A DNA stretch of 13,235 nt from a bacterium (GTDB lineage: Bacteria > Actinomycetota > Acidimicrobiia > UBA5794 > ZC4RG35). The DNA lies in the NCBI GenBank assembly GCA_028819835.1, contig JAPPKR010000129.1:1-13235 (forward strand). The letters are read 5' to 3'. The notes under the pieces were generated by a model that was given only the letters and a program-made list of their open reading frames with translations, was not told the DNA's origin and did not search any database. Below, one piece after another: positions 1 to 6,139 of the stretch (positions are counted from its first letter, which is position 1; each line of letters starts with the position of its first letter). Both the position numbers and the translations under genes were made by a program.

Positions 1-824
1 CGGCTGCGATTCTCGGCGACGCACAGGCGGTCAGGTACAGGTCGCTCAACTCCGCTACCCGCTTCGAGGCGGTGAACTCGGGGCTGATCGATCTCTTGAG
101 CCGCAACACCACCTGGACGCAGAGCCGCGACACAGACCTAGGCCTTGACTTCGGGCCGACCACCTACTACGACGGCCAGCAGCTGATGGCGAAGGGCGCT
201 GCGGGTTTCCACTCGATGTCCACTCTGGAGGACATCGAAGGCGCGGTGGTGTGTGCAAACGCCGGCACGACGACCGAGAAGAACATCTCCGAGGCCGCCG
301 CGGCTGCCGGAGTCAACATCACCCTGAACACCTTTGAGGATGCCAACATCGTGCTGGAGAACTTCAGTTCCGGGGCTTGCGATGTGATGACAGGCGACGG
401 ATCCGCCCTGGTTTCCCGGAAGGCCACTGAAGGGGCGGCTGGCGAGGACTGGGTGATCTTCCCGCCGGTGCCCATCTCCAAGGAGCCGCTGGGCCCGGTC
501 TGGATCCAGAACCAGTCCCGCTTTGGTGATGTGGTCACCTGGACGGTGTTTGCCATGTTGATTGCCGAGGAGAAGGGCATCACCTCTTCCAATGTGGATG
601 ACATGTTGAACGTTGACGGAGAGGCGAGCCGCCTGTTCGGGGCTACCGAGGACGAGTTGCAGACCAAGATGGGCCTGCCGGCGGACGCCTTTTACCAGGT
701 GATCCGCCAGGTCGGCAACTATGCCGAGGTCTATGATCGGCACCTGAGGCCGCTGGCGCTCGAGCGCGGTTTGAACGCGCTCTACACAGATGGGGGTCTC
801 CTCTACGCTCCGCCTGCCCGGTAG
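1..824 (+). CDS. Amino-acid ABC transporter substrate-binding protein (AapJ/BztA-like), 5'-truncated
   Basis: This gene is cut by the left edge. The reading frame is open from base 3, giving 273 residues before the TAG at 822-824. The visible part starts inside the solute-binding fold, with the segment RYRSLNSATRFEAVNSGLID, then DLLSRNTTWT, GLDFGPTTYYDGQ, a domain-hinge region and a C-terminus ending NALYTDGGLLYAPP. These match the general L-amino-acid binding proteins AapJ/BztA of family 3 solute-binding proteins. Such proteins are secreted, bind polar amino acids and deliver them to an AapQMP-type permease. The signal peptide and N-terminal lobe lie outside the window, and no permease or ATPase gene follows, so any transporter partners are elsewhere or the gene is an orphan. 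The C-terminus looks complete. The family call is firm; the exact substrate cannot be read. Confidence 0.9.
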   Translation, partial: AAILGDAQAVRYRSLNSATRFEAVNSGLIDLLSRNTTWTQSRDTDLGLDFGPTTYYDGQQLMAKGAAGFHSMSTLEDIEGAVVCANAGTTTEKNISEAAAAAGVNITLNTFEDANIVLENFSSGACDVMTGDGSALVSRKATEGAAGEDWVIFPPVPISKEPLGPVWIQNQSRFGDVVTWTVFAMLIAEEKGITSSNVDDMLNVDGEASRLFGATEDELQTKMGLPADAFYQVIRQVGNYAEVYDRHLRPLALERGLNALYTDGGLLYAPPAR

Positions 825-854
825 TCCCGCCGGCGATCCTCGATAAGATGAGGC

Positions 855-873
855 CCGGAGCGCCGAGCTCCGG
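855..873. terminator. GC-rich hairpin between the binding-protein gene and coxD
   Basis: CCGGAGC (855-861) and GCTCCGG (867-873) form a perfect 7-bp stem around a 5-nt loop. Two more G-C pairs are possible beyond a C/C mismatch. No T-run follows, so this is not a classic intrinsic terminator. It sits 31 nt after the stop of the upstream gene and just before the putative coxD promoter, which fits a transcription boundary. Its function is inferred. Confidence 0.35.
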
Positions 874-889
874 CCCAATCCCGCCAATG

Positions 890-895
890 TAGAGT
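890..895 (+). promoter_or_regulatory. Possible -10 element (TAGAGT) for the maturation operon
   Basis: TGTAGAGT contains a TANNNT -10 element with a preceding TG. It lies 10 nt before the GTG at 906, which has no visible Shine-Dalgarno sequence. Initiation about 7 nt downstream would give a leader of only a few nucleotides, as in many leaderless actinobacterial transcripts. No good -35 box is visible. This is inferred from the motif and its position only. Confidence 0.3.
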
Positions 896-905
896 TTGCA
901 GAGCC

Positions 906-1796
906 GTGATCCCCCGTTCCGTCGATGAAGTGACCGCCTCCTTCGCCGAGTACCGCTATCTGGCCGACCGGCCCCTGGCGGTGGCGATTCACCTCTCCCG
1001 CAGCCTTGCCCGTCCGCTATTCCTGGAGGGAGAGGCGGGGGTGGGCAAGACGGAAGTCGCCAAAGTGCTGGCCCAGGTGTTGGAGACCGAACTCATCCGG
1101 CTGCAGTGCTACGAGGGCCTCGACGCCAATCACGCTCTGTACGAGTGGGATTATGCCCGCCAAATGCTGGCGATTCGCCTCATCGAGGCGGGTGGCGGCC
1201 AGGCCCGGGCTTCCGTGGAGAGCATCATGAGCCGCGAATACCTGCTGGCCCGCCCACTCCTCCAAGCGGTGGAATTCTCTTCCTCGGAAGGAAGACCCGC
1301 GGTGTTGTTGATCGACGAACTTGACCGGGCCGACGAGGAGTTCGAGGCGTTCCTATTGGAGATACTCTCCGATTTCCAGGTGACCATTCCCGAGATAGGA
1401 GTCGTCCGCGCCGCCGTGCCGCCGGTGGTGGTGATCACCTCCAACCGCACCCGGGAGATACACGATGCCCTGAAGAGAAGGTGCATCTATCACTGGCTGG
1501 ACTTTCCCGATCTGGAACGGGAAGTGGAGATAGTCAGGGCGAAGGTGCCGGACATCGACGAGCGGCTGGCCCGCCAGCTTGCTGAGGCGATGTCCGATCT
1601 CCGCTCACTGGAGCTTTTCAAACCTCCCGGGGTGGCCGAGACTCTGGACTGGGCCCGCGCACTGGGAGTGTTGGGCGCCTCCGAGCTGACCTCCGAGGCG
1701 GCTTCGGACACCCTGGGGGTGGTGCTGAAATACCGCGAGGACGTTGAGGCTGTCACGCAGAGGGGCGTAGAAAGCCTGGTGCGGACGAACAGTTGA
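906..1796 (+). CDS. coxD: MoxR-family AAA+ ATPase, CoxD-like (Mo-hydroxylase maturation)
   Basis: This 296-residue AAA+ ATPase belongs to the MoxR/CoxD group. It has a Walker A motif GEAGVGKT (residues 42-49), a Walker B motif VLLIDE (133-138), a sensor-1-like TSN (178-180) and an LKRRC segment (189-193) where an arginine finger is expected. The opening SVDEVTASFAEYRYLADRPLA segment is typical of CoxD proteins, which supports the GTG start at 906 although no ribosome-binding site is visible. CoxD of aerobic CO dehydrogenase clusters is known as an ATP-dependent chaperone for assembly of the sulfurated molybdenum(-copper) site. The next gene is the usual VWA partner CoxE, 10 nt downstream, and XdhC and MocA-like genes follow, so the role in cofactor maturation is well supported. 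The identity of the client enzyme is unknown because no hydroxylase subunit is in the window. Confidence 0.88.
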   Translation: MIPRSVDEVTASFAEYRYLADRPLAVAIHLSRSLARPLFLEGEAGVGKTEVAKVLAQVLETELIRLQCYEGLDANHALYEWDYARQMLAIRLIEAGGGQARASVESIMSREYLLARPLLQAVEFSSSEGRPAVLLIDELDRADEEFEAFLLEILSDFQVTIPEIGVVRAAVPPVVVITSNRTREIHDALKRRCIYHWLDFPDLEREVEIVRAKVPDIDERLARQLAEAMSDLRSLELFKPPGVAETLDWARALGVLGASELTSEAASDTLGVVLKYREDVEAVTQRGVESLVRTNS

Positions 1797-1800
1797 GTCA

Positions 1801-1806
1801 AGGAGG
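1801..1806 (+). promoter_or_regulatory. Shine-Dalgarno AGGAGG abutting the coxE ATG
   Basis: A perfect AGGAGG directly touches the ATG at 1807, leaving no spacer. Normal spacing would instead favour a start a few codons later. The in-frame TTG at 1825 and GTG at 1828 lie further away than usual (18 and 21 nt). The start of coxE is therefore uncertain by up to seven codons. Confidence 0.5.
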
Positions 1807-2928
1807 ATGGCTGGTGCCGAAACCTTGGTGGAGTTCACCCGGGAACTGCGCGAAGAGGGACTGTCGGTAGGCTCCACCACCGCCGCGGACCTCATGACTG
1901 CCTTGGACAAGGTGGGATTGGCTTCCGCGGCTGACGTTCACGCCGCCTTTCGCTGCCTGACGGTCTCCTCGCCTTGGCAATTGGAGATCTTCGACCGGGT
2001 CTTCGCGCGGTTCTTCGGTCGTTACCTGACCGAGGGCTTGGCTATGGCTGCACCGCCCCAGCCTCGCTCGTGGACCATTAGGCGGGTGCAGATGGGTGGA
2101 GTGGAGGGAGACGGCGATGACGCCGGCCCCGAGATGGAGACTTTCACCGGGGCATCCTGGACCGAGCGCCTGTCCCACAAGGACTTTTCGGAATTGACCA
2201 AGATCGAGCAGGCTCAGGTTCGCAGCCTGCTGGCCCAGATGATGTGGCGGCCGGCCCCGGTGAAGAGTCGTCGAAGGCGGCCTTCCGCCGCCGGAGACCG
2301 TCCTGACCTCCGGCGTAGCCTGCGTAAGTGCGTAGGGCCCGAGGGCGACTTGATAAAGCTGGAGGGCAGCGAACGCAAGAGGAGGCCGCGTCCCATCCTG
2401 TTCATCGCCGACGTCTCAGGCTCCATGGAGCGCTACACGGAGATGCTCCTTTACTTCGCCCACGCCGCCCGGGCTCGCCTCGGCAGGATGGAGACTTTTG
2501 TGTTTTCCACCCGCCTCACCCGGATCACGCGACAACTGATGCGTCGCAACCCCACCGAGGCCCTGTCCCAGGTCTCCGGGTCGGTGGAGGATTGGTCGGG
2601 AGGCACGAGGATCGGGGAGTGTCTCCGCTCGTTCAACTACGACTGGAGCAGGCGGGTCACCCGGGGCGGGCCGGTGGCGCTGATCGTCTCCGACGGTTGG
2701 GACCGGGGGGACCCGGCGATGCTCTCCGACGAGATGGAACGTCTTCGCCGAACGGTGCACCGGCTGGTCTGGGTCAATCCACTGGCGTCGCGGGAAGGAT
2801 ATTCCCCCGAAACCAGGGGGATGCGCGCCGCGCTGCCTCACGTGGATGACTTCCTGGCGGGAGGACGGCTCTCGGATCTCGCTACGCTGGTATCACTCTT
2901 GGAATCTCTGCCGGAGCGCAAGAAGTGA
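1807..2928 (+). CDS. coxE: VWA-domain protein, CoxE-like
   Basis: This protein has 373 residues from the ATG at 1807. The N-terminal half is helical ([16 protein letters not shown], then an [12 protein letters not shown] segment). A basic, proline/arginine-rich linker (about 150-195) follows, and then a von Willebrand factor A domain from about residue 196. The MIDAS motif DVSGS is at 202-206, a likely MIDAS threonine at 267 (SGGTRIG) and the acidic position at D296 (SDGWDRG), so metal-dependent ligand binding should be intact. CoxE-type VWA proteins pair with CoxD-type ATPases, much as other MoxR ATPases pair with VWA co-chaperones. The gene starts 10 nt after coxD and its TGA overlaps the start of the next gene (TGATG at 2926-2930). 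It is cytoplasmic, with no signal peptide or membrane segment. Start-codon choice is discussed with the ribosome-binding site. Confidence 0.88.
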   Translation: MAGAETLVEFTRELREEGLSVGSTTAADLMTALDKVGLASAADVHAAFRCLTVSSPWQLEIFDRVFARFFGRYLTEGLAMAAPPQPRSWTIRRVQMGGVEGDGDDAGPEMETFTGASWTERLSHKDFSELTKIEQAQVRSLLAQMMWRPAPVKSRRRRPSAAGDRPDLRRSLRKCVGPEGDLIKLEGSERKRRPRPILFIADVSGSMERYTEMLLYFAHAARARLGRMETFVFSTRLTRITRQLMRRNPTEALSQVSGSVEDWSGGTRIGECLRSFNYDWSRRVTRGGPVALIVSDGWDRGDPAMLSDEMERLRRTVHRLVWVNPLASREGYSPETRGMRAALPHVDDFLAGGRLSDLATLVSLLESLPERKK

Positions 2929-3236
2929 TGAAAGAAGCCTTGGAGACCCGTGACCGCTGGCTGGCCGAGGGAAAGGAAGTGGTGGTGGCCACGGTGGTGG
3001 CCACGGCCGGGCCCTCCCCCCGCCCGGTGGGTGCGAAATTCCTGGTGTCCTCCGAAGGCGACATGGCCGGGTCGGTGTCAGGGGGATGTGTCGAGAACGA
3101 CGTCTACGAGCATGCGCTGGGGGTGATGAAGGAAGGTCGTCCGCGCCTGGTTACCTATGGGATCAGCGATGAGGACGCCTTCACGGTGGGACTCTCCTGC
3201 GGAGGGACGATACAGGTGTTCATCGAGCCGTGGTGA
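2928..3236 (+). CDS. XdhC/CoxI-family protein, N-terminal domain only
   Basis: This small protein (102 residues from the ATG at 2928) is a complete XdhC_CoxI domain. It shows [23 protein letters not shown] (split here for reading: residues 18-40), SGGCVE (51-56) and the conserved end [15 protein letters not shown] (88-102). Family members bind molybdenum cofactor and help its sulfuration and insertion into xanthine dehydrogenase or CO dehydrogenase. The classical XdhC also has a C-terminal Rossmann domain; here that part is in the next gene. The ATG at 2928 overlaps the coxE stop by one base (TGATG), with a GGAG at 2913-2916. A GTG at 2925 is an equally possible start, one codon longer. The coupling implies production in proportion to CoxE. 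The maturation role is inferred from family and context. Confidence 0.85.
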   Translation: MKEALETRDRWLAEGKEVVVATVVATAGPSPRPVGAKFLVSSEGDMAGSVSGGCVENDVYEHALGVMKEGRPRLVTYGISDEDAFTVGLSCGGTIQVFIEPW

Positions 3237-4021
3237 GCGAGGACCGTCAGACCGGGGAGGTGCTGGGCGCCTGTTCCCGCATGATCCAAGAACGGAGGCT
3301 GGGGGCGCGCCTCACCGTTGTGGAAGGGACCGGGACAGGCGCTTCGGCGGTTGTGGACGCCCAGGAAGGCTTGGTGGCCGGAGCACTTCCTGCGGACACG
3401 CCCTCGTCCGTTATGGCCGATGCAAGCACCTTGATGGAGCGGGAGAAGTCCATGACCGTTTCCTATGGAGACCGGGACGTGTTCATTGATGTGATCATCC
3501 CCCGTCCGCACCTCATCATCTTCGGGGCGGTGCACATCGCCCAGGCGTTGTGCGCCCTGGGGAGGCATCTCGACTTTGACATCACGGTCTCCGATGCTCG
3601 ACCCGCTTTTCTGACACCCGAGCGTTTTCCTTACGCCGACCAGTTGTTGGTGGGTTGGCCGGACGAGCTTTCGGGATGGCTCTCCTTCGACCAGCGCTCT
3701 TATGTCGTAGTACTGAGTCACGACGACCGGTTCGAGGCGCCGCTTTGGCCGTTGTTACTCAGGTCGCCGGTGCGCTACATCGGGGCGATGGGAAGTGGGC
3801 GCACCGCCGCTGCCCGAAGGGCGCGACTGGCGGAGGCGGGCTACTCATCGGAGGAGATCAGCAGGATCAGAGGCCCGATAGGAATCGAGATCGGGGCAGA
3901 GTCCCCCGCGGAGGTGGCGGTTGCCATTCTGGGGGAGATGATCTCAACGCGCCGTCAGGCGCAGACCCCCTTGGAACTGAATGGCCGGCCTCGACGTCCC
4001 CTTCGGGGTGCAAGACCGTGA
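3230..4021 (+). CDS. XdhC/CoxI-family protein, C-terminal Rossmann domain
   Basis: This 263-residue protein begins at a GTG (3230) inside the end of the preceding gene. A second GTG at 3233 overlaps its TGA (GTGA) and is an equally good start. Residues 1-93 form a beta-rich linker region. Residues 94-240 are the XdhC C-terminal Rossmann domain: [14 protein letters not shown] (94-107), [15 protein letters not shown] (120-134), [11 protein letters not shown] (162-172), [14 protein letters not shown] (183-196) and [21 protein letters not shown] (213-233). This domain is associated with nucleotide binding in XdhC, which protects and delivers sulfurated Mo cofactor. The nucleotide loop is GAVHIA rather than the GxGHVG of classical XdhC, pointing to a CoxI-like branch. 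The gene overlaps both neighbours and lies in the maturation operon. The tail (about 245-263) is basic and probably disordered. Confidence 0.85.
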   Translation: MVSEDRQTGEVLGACSRMIQERRLGARLTVVEGTGTGASAVVDAQEGLVAGALPADTPSSVMADASTLMEREKSMTVSYGDRDVFIDVIIPRPHLIIFGAVHIAQALCALGRHLDFDITVSDARPAFLTPERFPYADQLLVGWPDELSGWLSFDQRSYVVVLSHDDRFEAPLWPLLLRSPVRYIGAMGSGRTAAARRARLAEAGYSSEEISRIRGPIGIEIGAESPAEVAVAILGEMISTRRQAQTPLELNGRPRRPLRGARP

Positions 4022-4668
4022 TCGCCAATCTGGTGCTGGCAGCCGGAGGCTCCTCGCGGCTTGGCCGGCCCAAGCAGTTGGAACCATGGGGTGAAGGGAC
4101 GACCCTCCTGGGAAAGGTCTTGGAGAACGCCCTGGCAATGGGATCCGAGGAGACCTGGGTGGTGCTGGGCGCCGCCCACGACGAGATCCTGGCGAGAACC
4201 GACTTCTCCGGATGCCGAGTGGTGATCAACCATGAGTGGGAAGAGGGATTGGCCGGTTCTCTGAGAGCGGGACTCGATGCCTTGGAGCGAGGTTCAAGGG
4301 TGTCCGGGGCGCTCGTTCTCCTGGGCGACCAACCCGGCGTCAATCCCGAGACCGTTGCTCGGCTGCGCCAGGCTTACCGGCCAGGGGTCACGCCTGCGGT
4401 GGTTCCCCGGTACCGCTACGTGGTTTCCAACCCGGTGTTGGTGGATAGAGTTCTGTGGCGACGACTTATGATGTTGGAAGGAGACCGCGGCGCCATGCAG
4501 TTGTTGAAGGCGCATCCCGAGTGGGTCACCGAAGTGTGGCTCGCCGATTTGCATCCCGAGGACGTCGACGACCAGCAGGATGTCGAGAGACTGAGACCCC
4601 GTGGCCTGGCCCGGGGAGGAGAGAAGTTCCAGGTGGAGGAGTCCCTGGTGGCATCCGACAAGGAATAG
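4018..4668 (+). CDS. mocA: MocA/MobA-like molybdopterin nucleotidyltransferase
   Basis: This 216-residue protein starts at the GTG at 4018, whose GTGA overlaps the stop of the upstream gene by four bases. The frame stays open further upstream, but homology begins exactly here. It has the nucleotidyltransferase signature LAAGGSSRLGRPKQ (7-20), an EGLAGSLRAG segment (76-85), the metal-binding LLGDQPG (101-107), SNPVLVDR (137-144) with GDRGAMQLL (155-163), and a terminal DVDDQQDVERL (182-192). MobA/MocA proteins transfer GMP or CMP from the nucleotide triphosphate to molybdopterin. In clusters with CoxD, CoxE and XdhC the partner is normally an MCD-containing hydroxylase, so CTP:molybdopterin cytidylyltransferase (MocA) is the likely activity. 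GTP versus CTP preference was not determined from residues. It is cytoplasmic and probably hands cofactor to the XdhC proteins. Confidence 0.85.
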   Translation: MIANLVLAAGGSSRLGRPKQLEPWGEGTTLLGKVLENALAMGSEETWVVLGAAHDEILARTDFSGCRVVINHEWEEGLAGSLRAGLDALERGSRVSGALVLLGDQPGVNPETVARLRQAYRPGVTPAVVPRYRYVVSNPVLVDRVLWRRLMMLEGDRGAMQLLKAHPEWVTEVWLADLHPEDVDDQQDVERLRPRGLARGGEKFQVEESLVASDKE

Positions 4669-4677
4669 GGGAGGAAA

Positions 4678-5082
4678 GTGCCGACCATAGGAAAGATCGC
4701 AGGAATGGATCACCTCTCCGCCGCGCGGTTGCGTCGGGCGGGAATCAAGACCTCGCGTACCTTTCTGGAGGAGGCGCGGGGGGAAAGACGTCTCGTGTCT
4801 CTCTCCGAGGCGACCGGCATCGATCAAAACACGCTGCGGGATCTGGCGGCGTCCGCCGACCTGATGCGACTGGAGGGGATGGGCGGGGCCTACTGCGGCT
4901 TGCTGCGGGCCGCAGGTATCCACTCCGTGTCGGAACTGGGGAGGTTGTCCTCCGAGGAGGTCACCAGGGCGCTGTTAGCCGTCAATCACAACCGTCGGAT
5001 AGTGCGACGCCTTCCCAGTCCCCGGGAGGTGGAAATGTGGGTGTCGCAAGCCTCCGATCCGGGATTCGCCAACCGGGAGTAG
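4678..5082 (+). CDS. DUF4332 (helix-hairpin-helix) protein at the end of the maturation operon
   Basis: This 134-residue protein starts at the GTG at 4678, nine nt after the mocA stop, with GGGGAGG at 4668-4674 just ahead of it. The sequence has two related helix-hairpin-helix-like units: IAGMDHLSAARLRRAGIKTS (7-26) and LEGMGGAYCGLLRAAGIHSV (65-84). They are separated by LSEATGIDQNTLRDLAASADLMR (42-64). This arrangement is the DUF4332 family, whose function is not established. HhH units usually bind nucleic acid backbones or mediate protein contacts; neither is shown here. There is no signal peptide or membrane segment. Its position directly behind five Mo-hydroxylase maturation genes makes it a candidate accessory factor, although read-through into an unrelated gene cannot be excluded. 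The family assignment is by motif recognition only. Confidence 0.78.
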   Translation: MPTIGKIAGMDHLSAARLRRAGIKTSRTFLEEARGERRLVSLSEATGIDQNTLRDLAASADLMRLEGMGGAYCGLLRAAGIHSVSELGRLSSEEVTRALLAVNHNRRIVRRLPSPREVEMWVSQASDPGFANRE

Positions 5083-5091
5083 GGAGTACCG

Positions 5092-5109
5092 GAAGGCGGA
5101 TCGCCGTTC
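5092..5109. terminator. Hairpin at the convergent DUF4332/VIT junction
   Basis: GAA-GGCG (5092-5098) pairs with CGCC-TTC (5102-5105 and 5107-5109) around a GAT loop, with one bulged G. It fills the 25-nt gap between two convergent genes and reaches into the last codon of the minus-strand gene. It has no T-run on either strand. A bidirectional terminator is a reasonable but unproven reading. Confidence 0.35.
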
Positions 5110-5848
5110 AACCGAGTCCGAGATCGATGAGCCGGCCCACCCACCAGGCCAGGCCTGCCCCTGCGCCGGCGACAAGCATGTTTTCCAATCCCGAGCGGAG
5201 GCCGGGGTTGTTGGTCATCCGGGTCTTGGCCCAACCAACTGCGAACAGGCTGACGAACGTCAACCCGAACGATCCCACCAGGCCGGTATCCGGCTGGGAA
5301 AACACCAGGAAGGGGATGATGGGGACCGCCGCGCCCACCAGAAACATGCCCCCAGCCATGAACCCTGCCCGATAGGGGGAACGCCGCTCCGATTCAACCA
5401 CGCCGAACTCCAGCACCGCCATGGCCTGCTTGAGACGGTGGTCCGTCGCCGAGAAGATGCGGACCGCCTCGGCGAGATCCTCTCCGTCGATACCGAATCG
5501 TCCCAGCAGTTCGGGTAGCTGGGCGGCCTCCTCATCCCGGTAGTACTTGATGTGTTCGTCCTCAAGCGACAACTCCGCCTGCCACACCTCGTCCTGGGAC
5601 TTGGTGGCCAGGTACTCGCCCAGCGCCATGGACACCGCGCCGGCCAGCGCTCCCACCAGACCGCCCAGTAACACCCCGGACGATCCCAACTGGCCGCCGA
5701 CCAGGCCGGCGACCAGCAGGAGAATTGAGACCAGCCCGTCGTTCACTCCCAGAATCACGTCTCGCAAATAGGGGCGGGTCTCCCCGATGTGGGGTCGGTA
5801 GGGAGGTCGCTCGGCGGCAGTCTGCTGAGGTTGTTCTGTCCTGCTCAT
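5108..5848 (-). CDS. VIT1/CCC1-family Fe2+/Mn2+ transporter
   Basis: This 246-residue membrane protein is of the VIT1/CCC1 family. After a polar N-terminus, LRDVILGVNDGLVSILLLVAG (28-48) begins the first membrane segment, with the family's conserved NDG and nearby polar positions. A second segment follows (about 57-75, AGAVSMALGEYLATKSQ). The cytoplasmic helical loop (about 82-156) carries E/D-rich motifs such as LEDEHIKYYRDEEAAQLPELL (95-115), resembling the metal-binding domain of plant VIT1. Three further hydrophobic segments lie at about 160-182, 187-208 and 220-241. Known members move ferrous iron or manganese out of the cytosol, into vacuoles in eukaryotes; in bacteria export is the expected role. 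The gene stands alone, divergent from mscR. A GAAAG shortly before the ATG may act as a weak ribosome-binding site. Metal specificity is not readable. Confidence 0.87.
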   Translation of the reverse strand: MSRTEQPQQTAAERPPYRPHIGETRPYLRDVILGVNDGLVSILLLVAGLVGGQLGSSGVLLGGLVGALAGAVSMALGEYLATKSQDEVWQAELSLEDEHIKYYRDEEAAQLPELLGRFGIDGEDLAEAVRIFSATDHRLKQAMAVLEFGVVESERRSPYRAGFMAGGMFLVGAAVPIIPFLVFSQPDTGLVGSFGLTFVSLFAVGWAKTRMTNNPGLRSGLENMLVAGAGAGLAWWVGRLIDLGLG

Positions 5849-6063
5849 TTACTTTCTCGCCTCACTTGTCGCGTCGCCTGACTGGGCCGAAGGAGCCGTG
5901 ACGCGTATCGAAACAGGGTGGTTGCGGCCAGAGCATTGCAGATGAAAGGTGGGGTAATCAGGGGCTCTGTTTGCCATTTACCTCCCGTTGCAACACTGCC
6001 GGACGATGTCTTCCAAGGATACAAACTCTCTCCCCGGACAGGAGGAGAGGAATCGGTTGATCA

Positions 6064-6106
6064 AGCCCGGTGTCGCCGCCCAAGGCGGGAGGATGTGGCG
6101 TGGGCT
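6064..6106 (+). promoter_or_regulatory. Potentially structured leader upstream of mscR
   Basis: AGCCCG (6064-6069) can pair with TGGGCT (6101-6106), CGCC (6074-6077) with GGCG (6097-6100), and GCC (6078-6080) with GGC (6084-6086) around a CAA loop. An alternative is a 5-bp hairpin CCGCC/GGCGG (6076-6088). A GGGAGG lies on the 3' side of the inner stem. A second small hairpin, GTCTT/AAGAC (6108-6112 with 6124-6128), is next to the mscR ribosome-binding site. The gap 5849-6139 otherwise holds no recognised element, and no convincing promoter box or known riboswitch was seen. It is unknown whether this RNA is made. Confidence 0.25.
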
Positions 6107-6128
6107 AGTCTTGGCGAGGAGCGAAGAC

Positions 6129-6133
6129 GGAGG
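6129..6133 (+). promoter_or_regulatory. Ribosome-binding site deciding the mscR start
   Basis: GGAGG lies six nt before the ATG at 6140. The reading frame is open for another 74 codons upstream (to 5918), but that stretch has no family similarity, so this site fixes the start at 6140. Confidence 0.7.
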
Positions 6134-6139
6134 TCCACA

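Noticed and set aside
138..992. A 284-codon minus-strand open frame opposite the binding-protein gene
   Set aside because: The plus strand encodes a recognisable AapJ-like protein. The minus translation has no family features and crosses the intergenic gap.
3655..4017. Upstream extension of the mocA frame by 121 codons
   Set aside because: This stretch overlaps the XdhC Rossmann domain in another frame, shows no nucleotidyltransferase similarity, and a GTGA start at 4018 fits the domain boundary exactly.
2925..4021. The split xdhC region as a pseudogene caused by a frameshift
   Set aside because: Both halves end and begin at natural domain borders, keep conserved motifs and have overlapping start/stop signals like the other junctions in the operon. 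A sequencing error cannot be fully excluded.
4455..5375. A 306-codon plus-strand open frame across mocA, the DUF4332 gene and the VIT gene
   Set aside because: It overlaps three genes with clear family similarity, and its own translation is low-complexity R/G/S/P-rich without any motif.
5918..6139. Upstream extension of mscR by 74 codons, and a 72-codon frame (5988-6206) overlapping its start
   Set aside because: Neither resembles a known protein. The GGAGG before ATG 6140 and the family N-terminus fix the start there.
5849..6139. A metal-sensing riboswitch (for example Mn-responsive) in front of the VIT gene
   Set aside because: No conserved riboswitch core was recognised in the 291-nt divergent gap on either strand.
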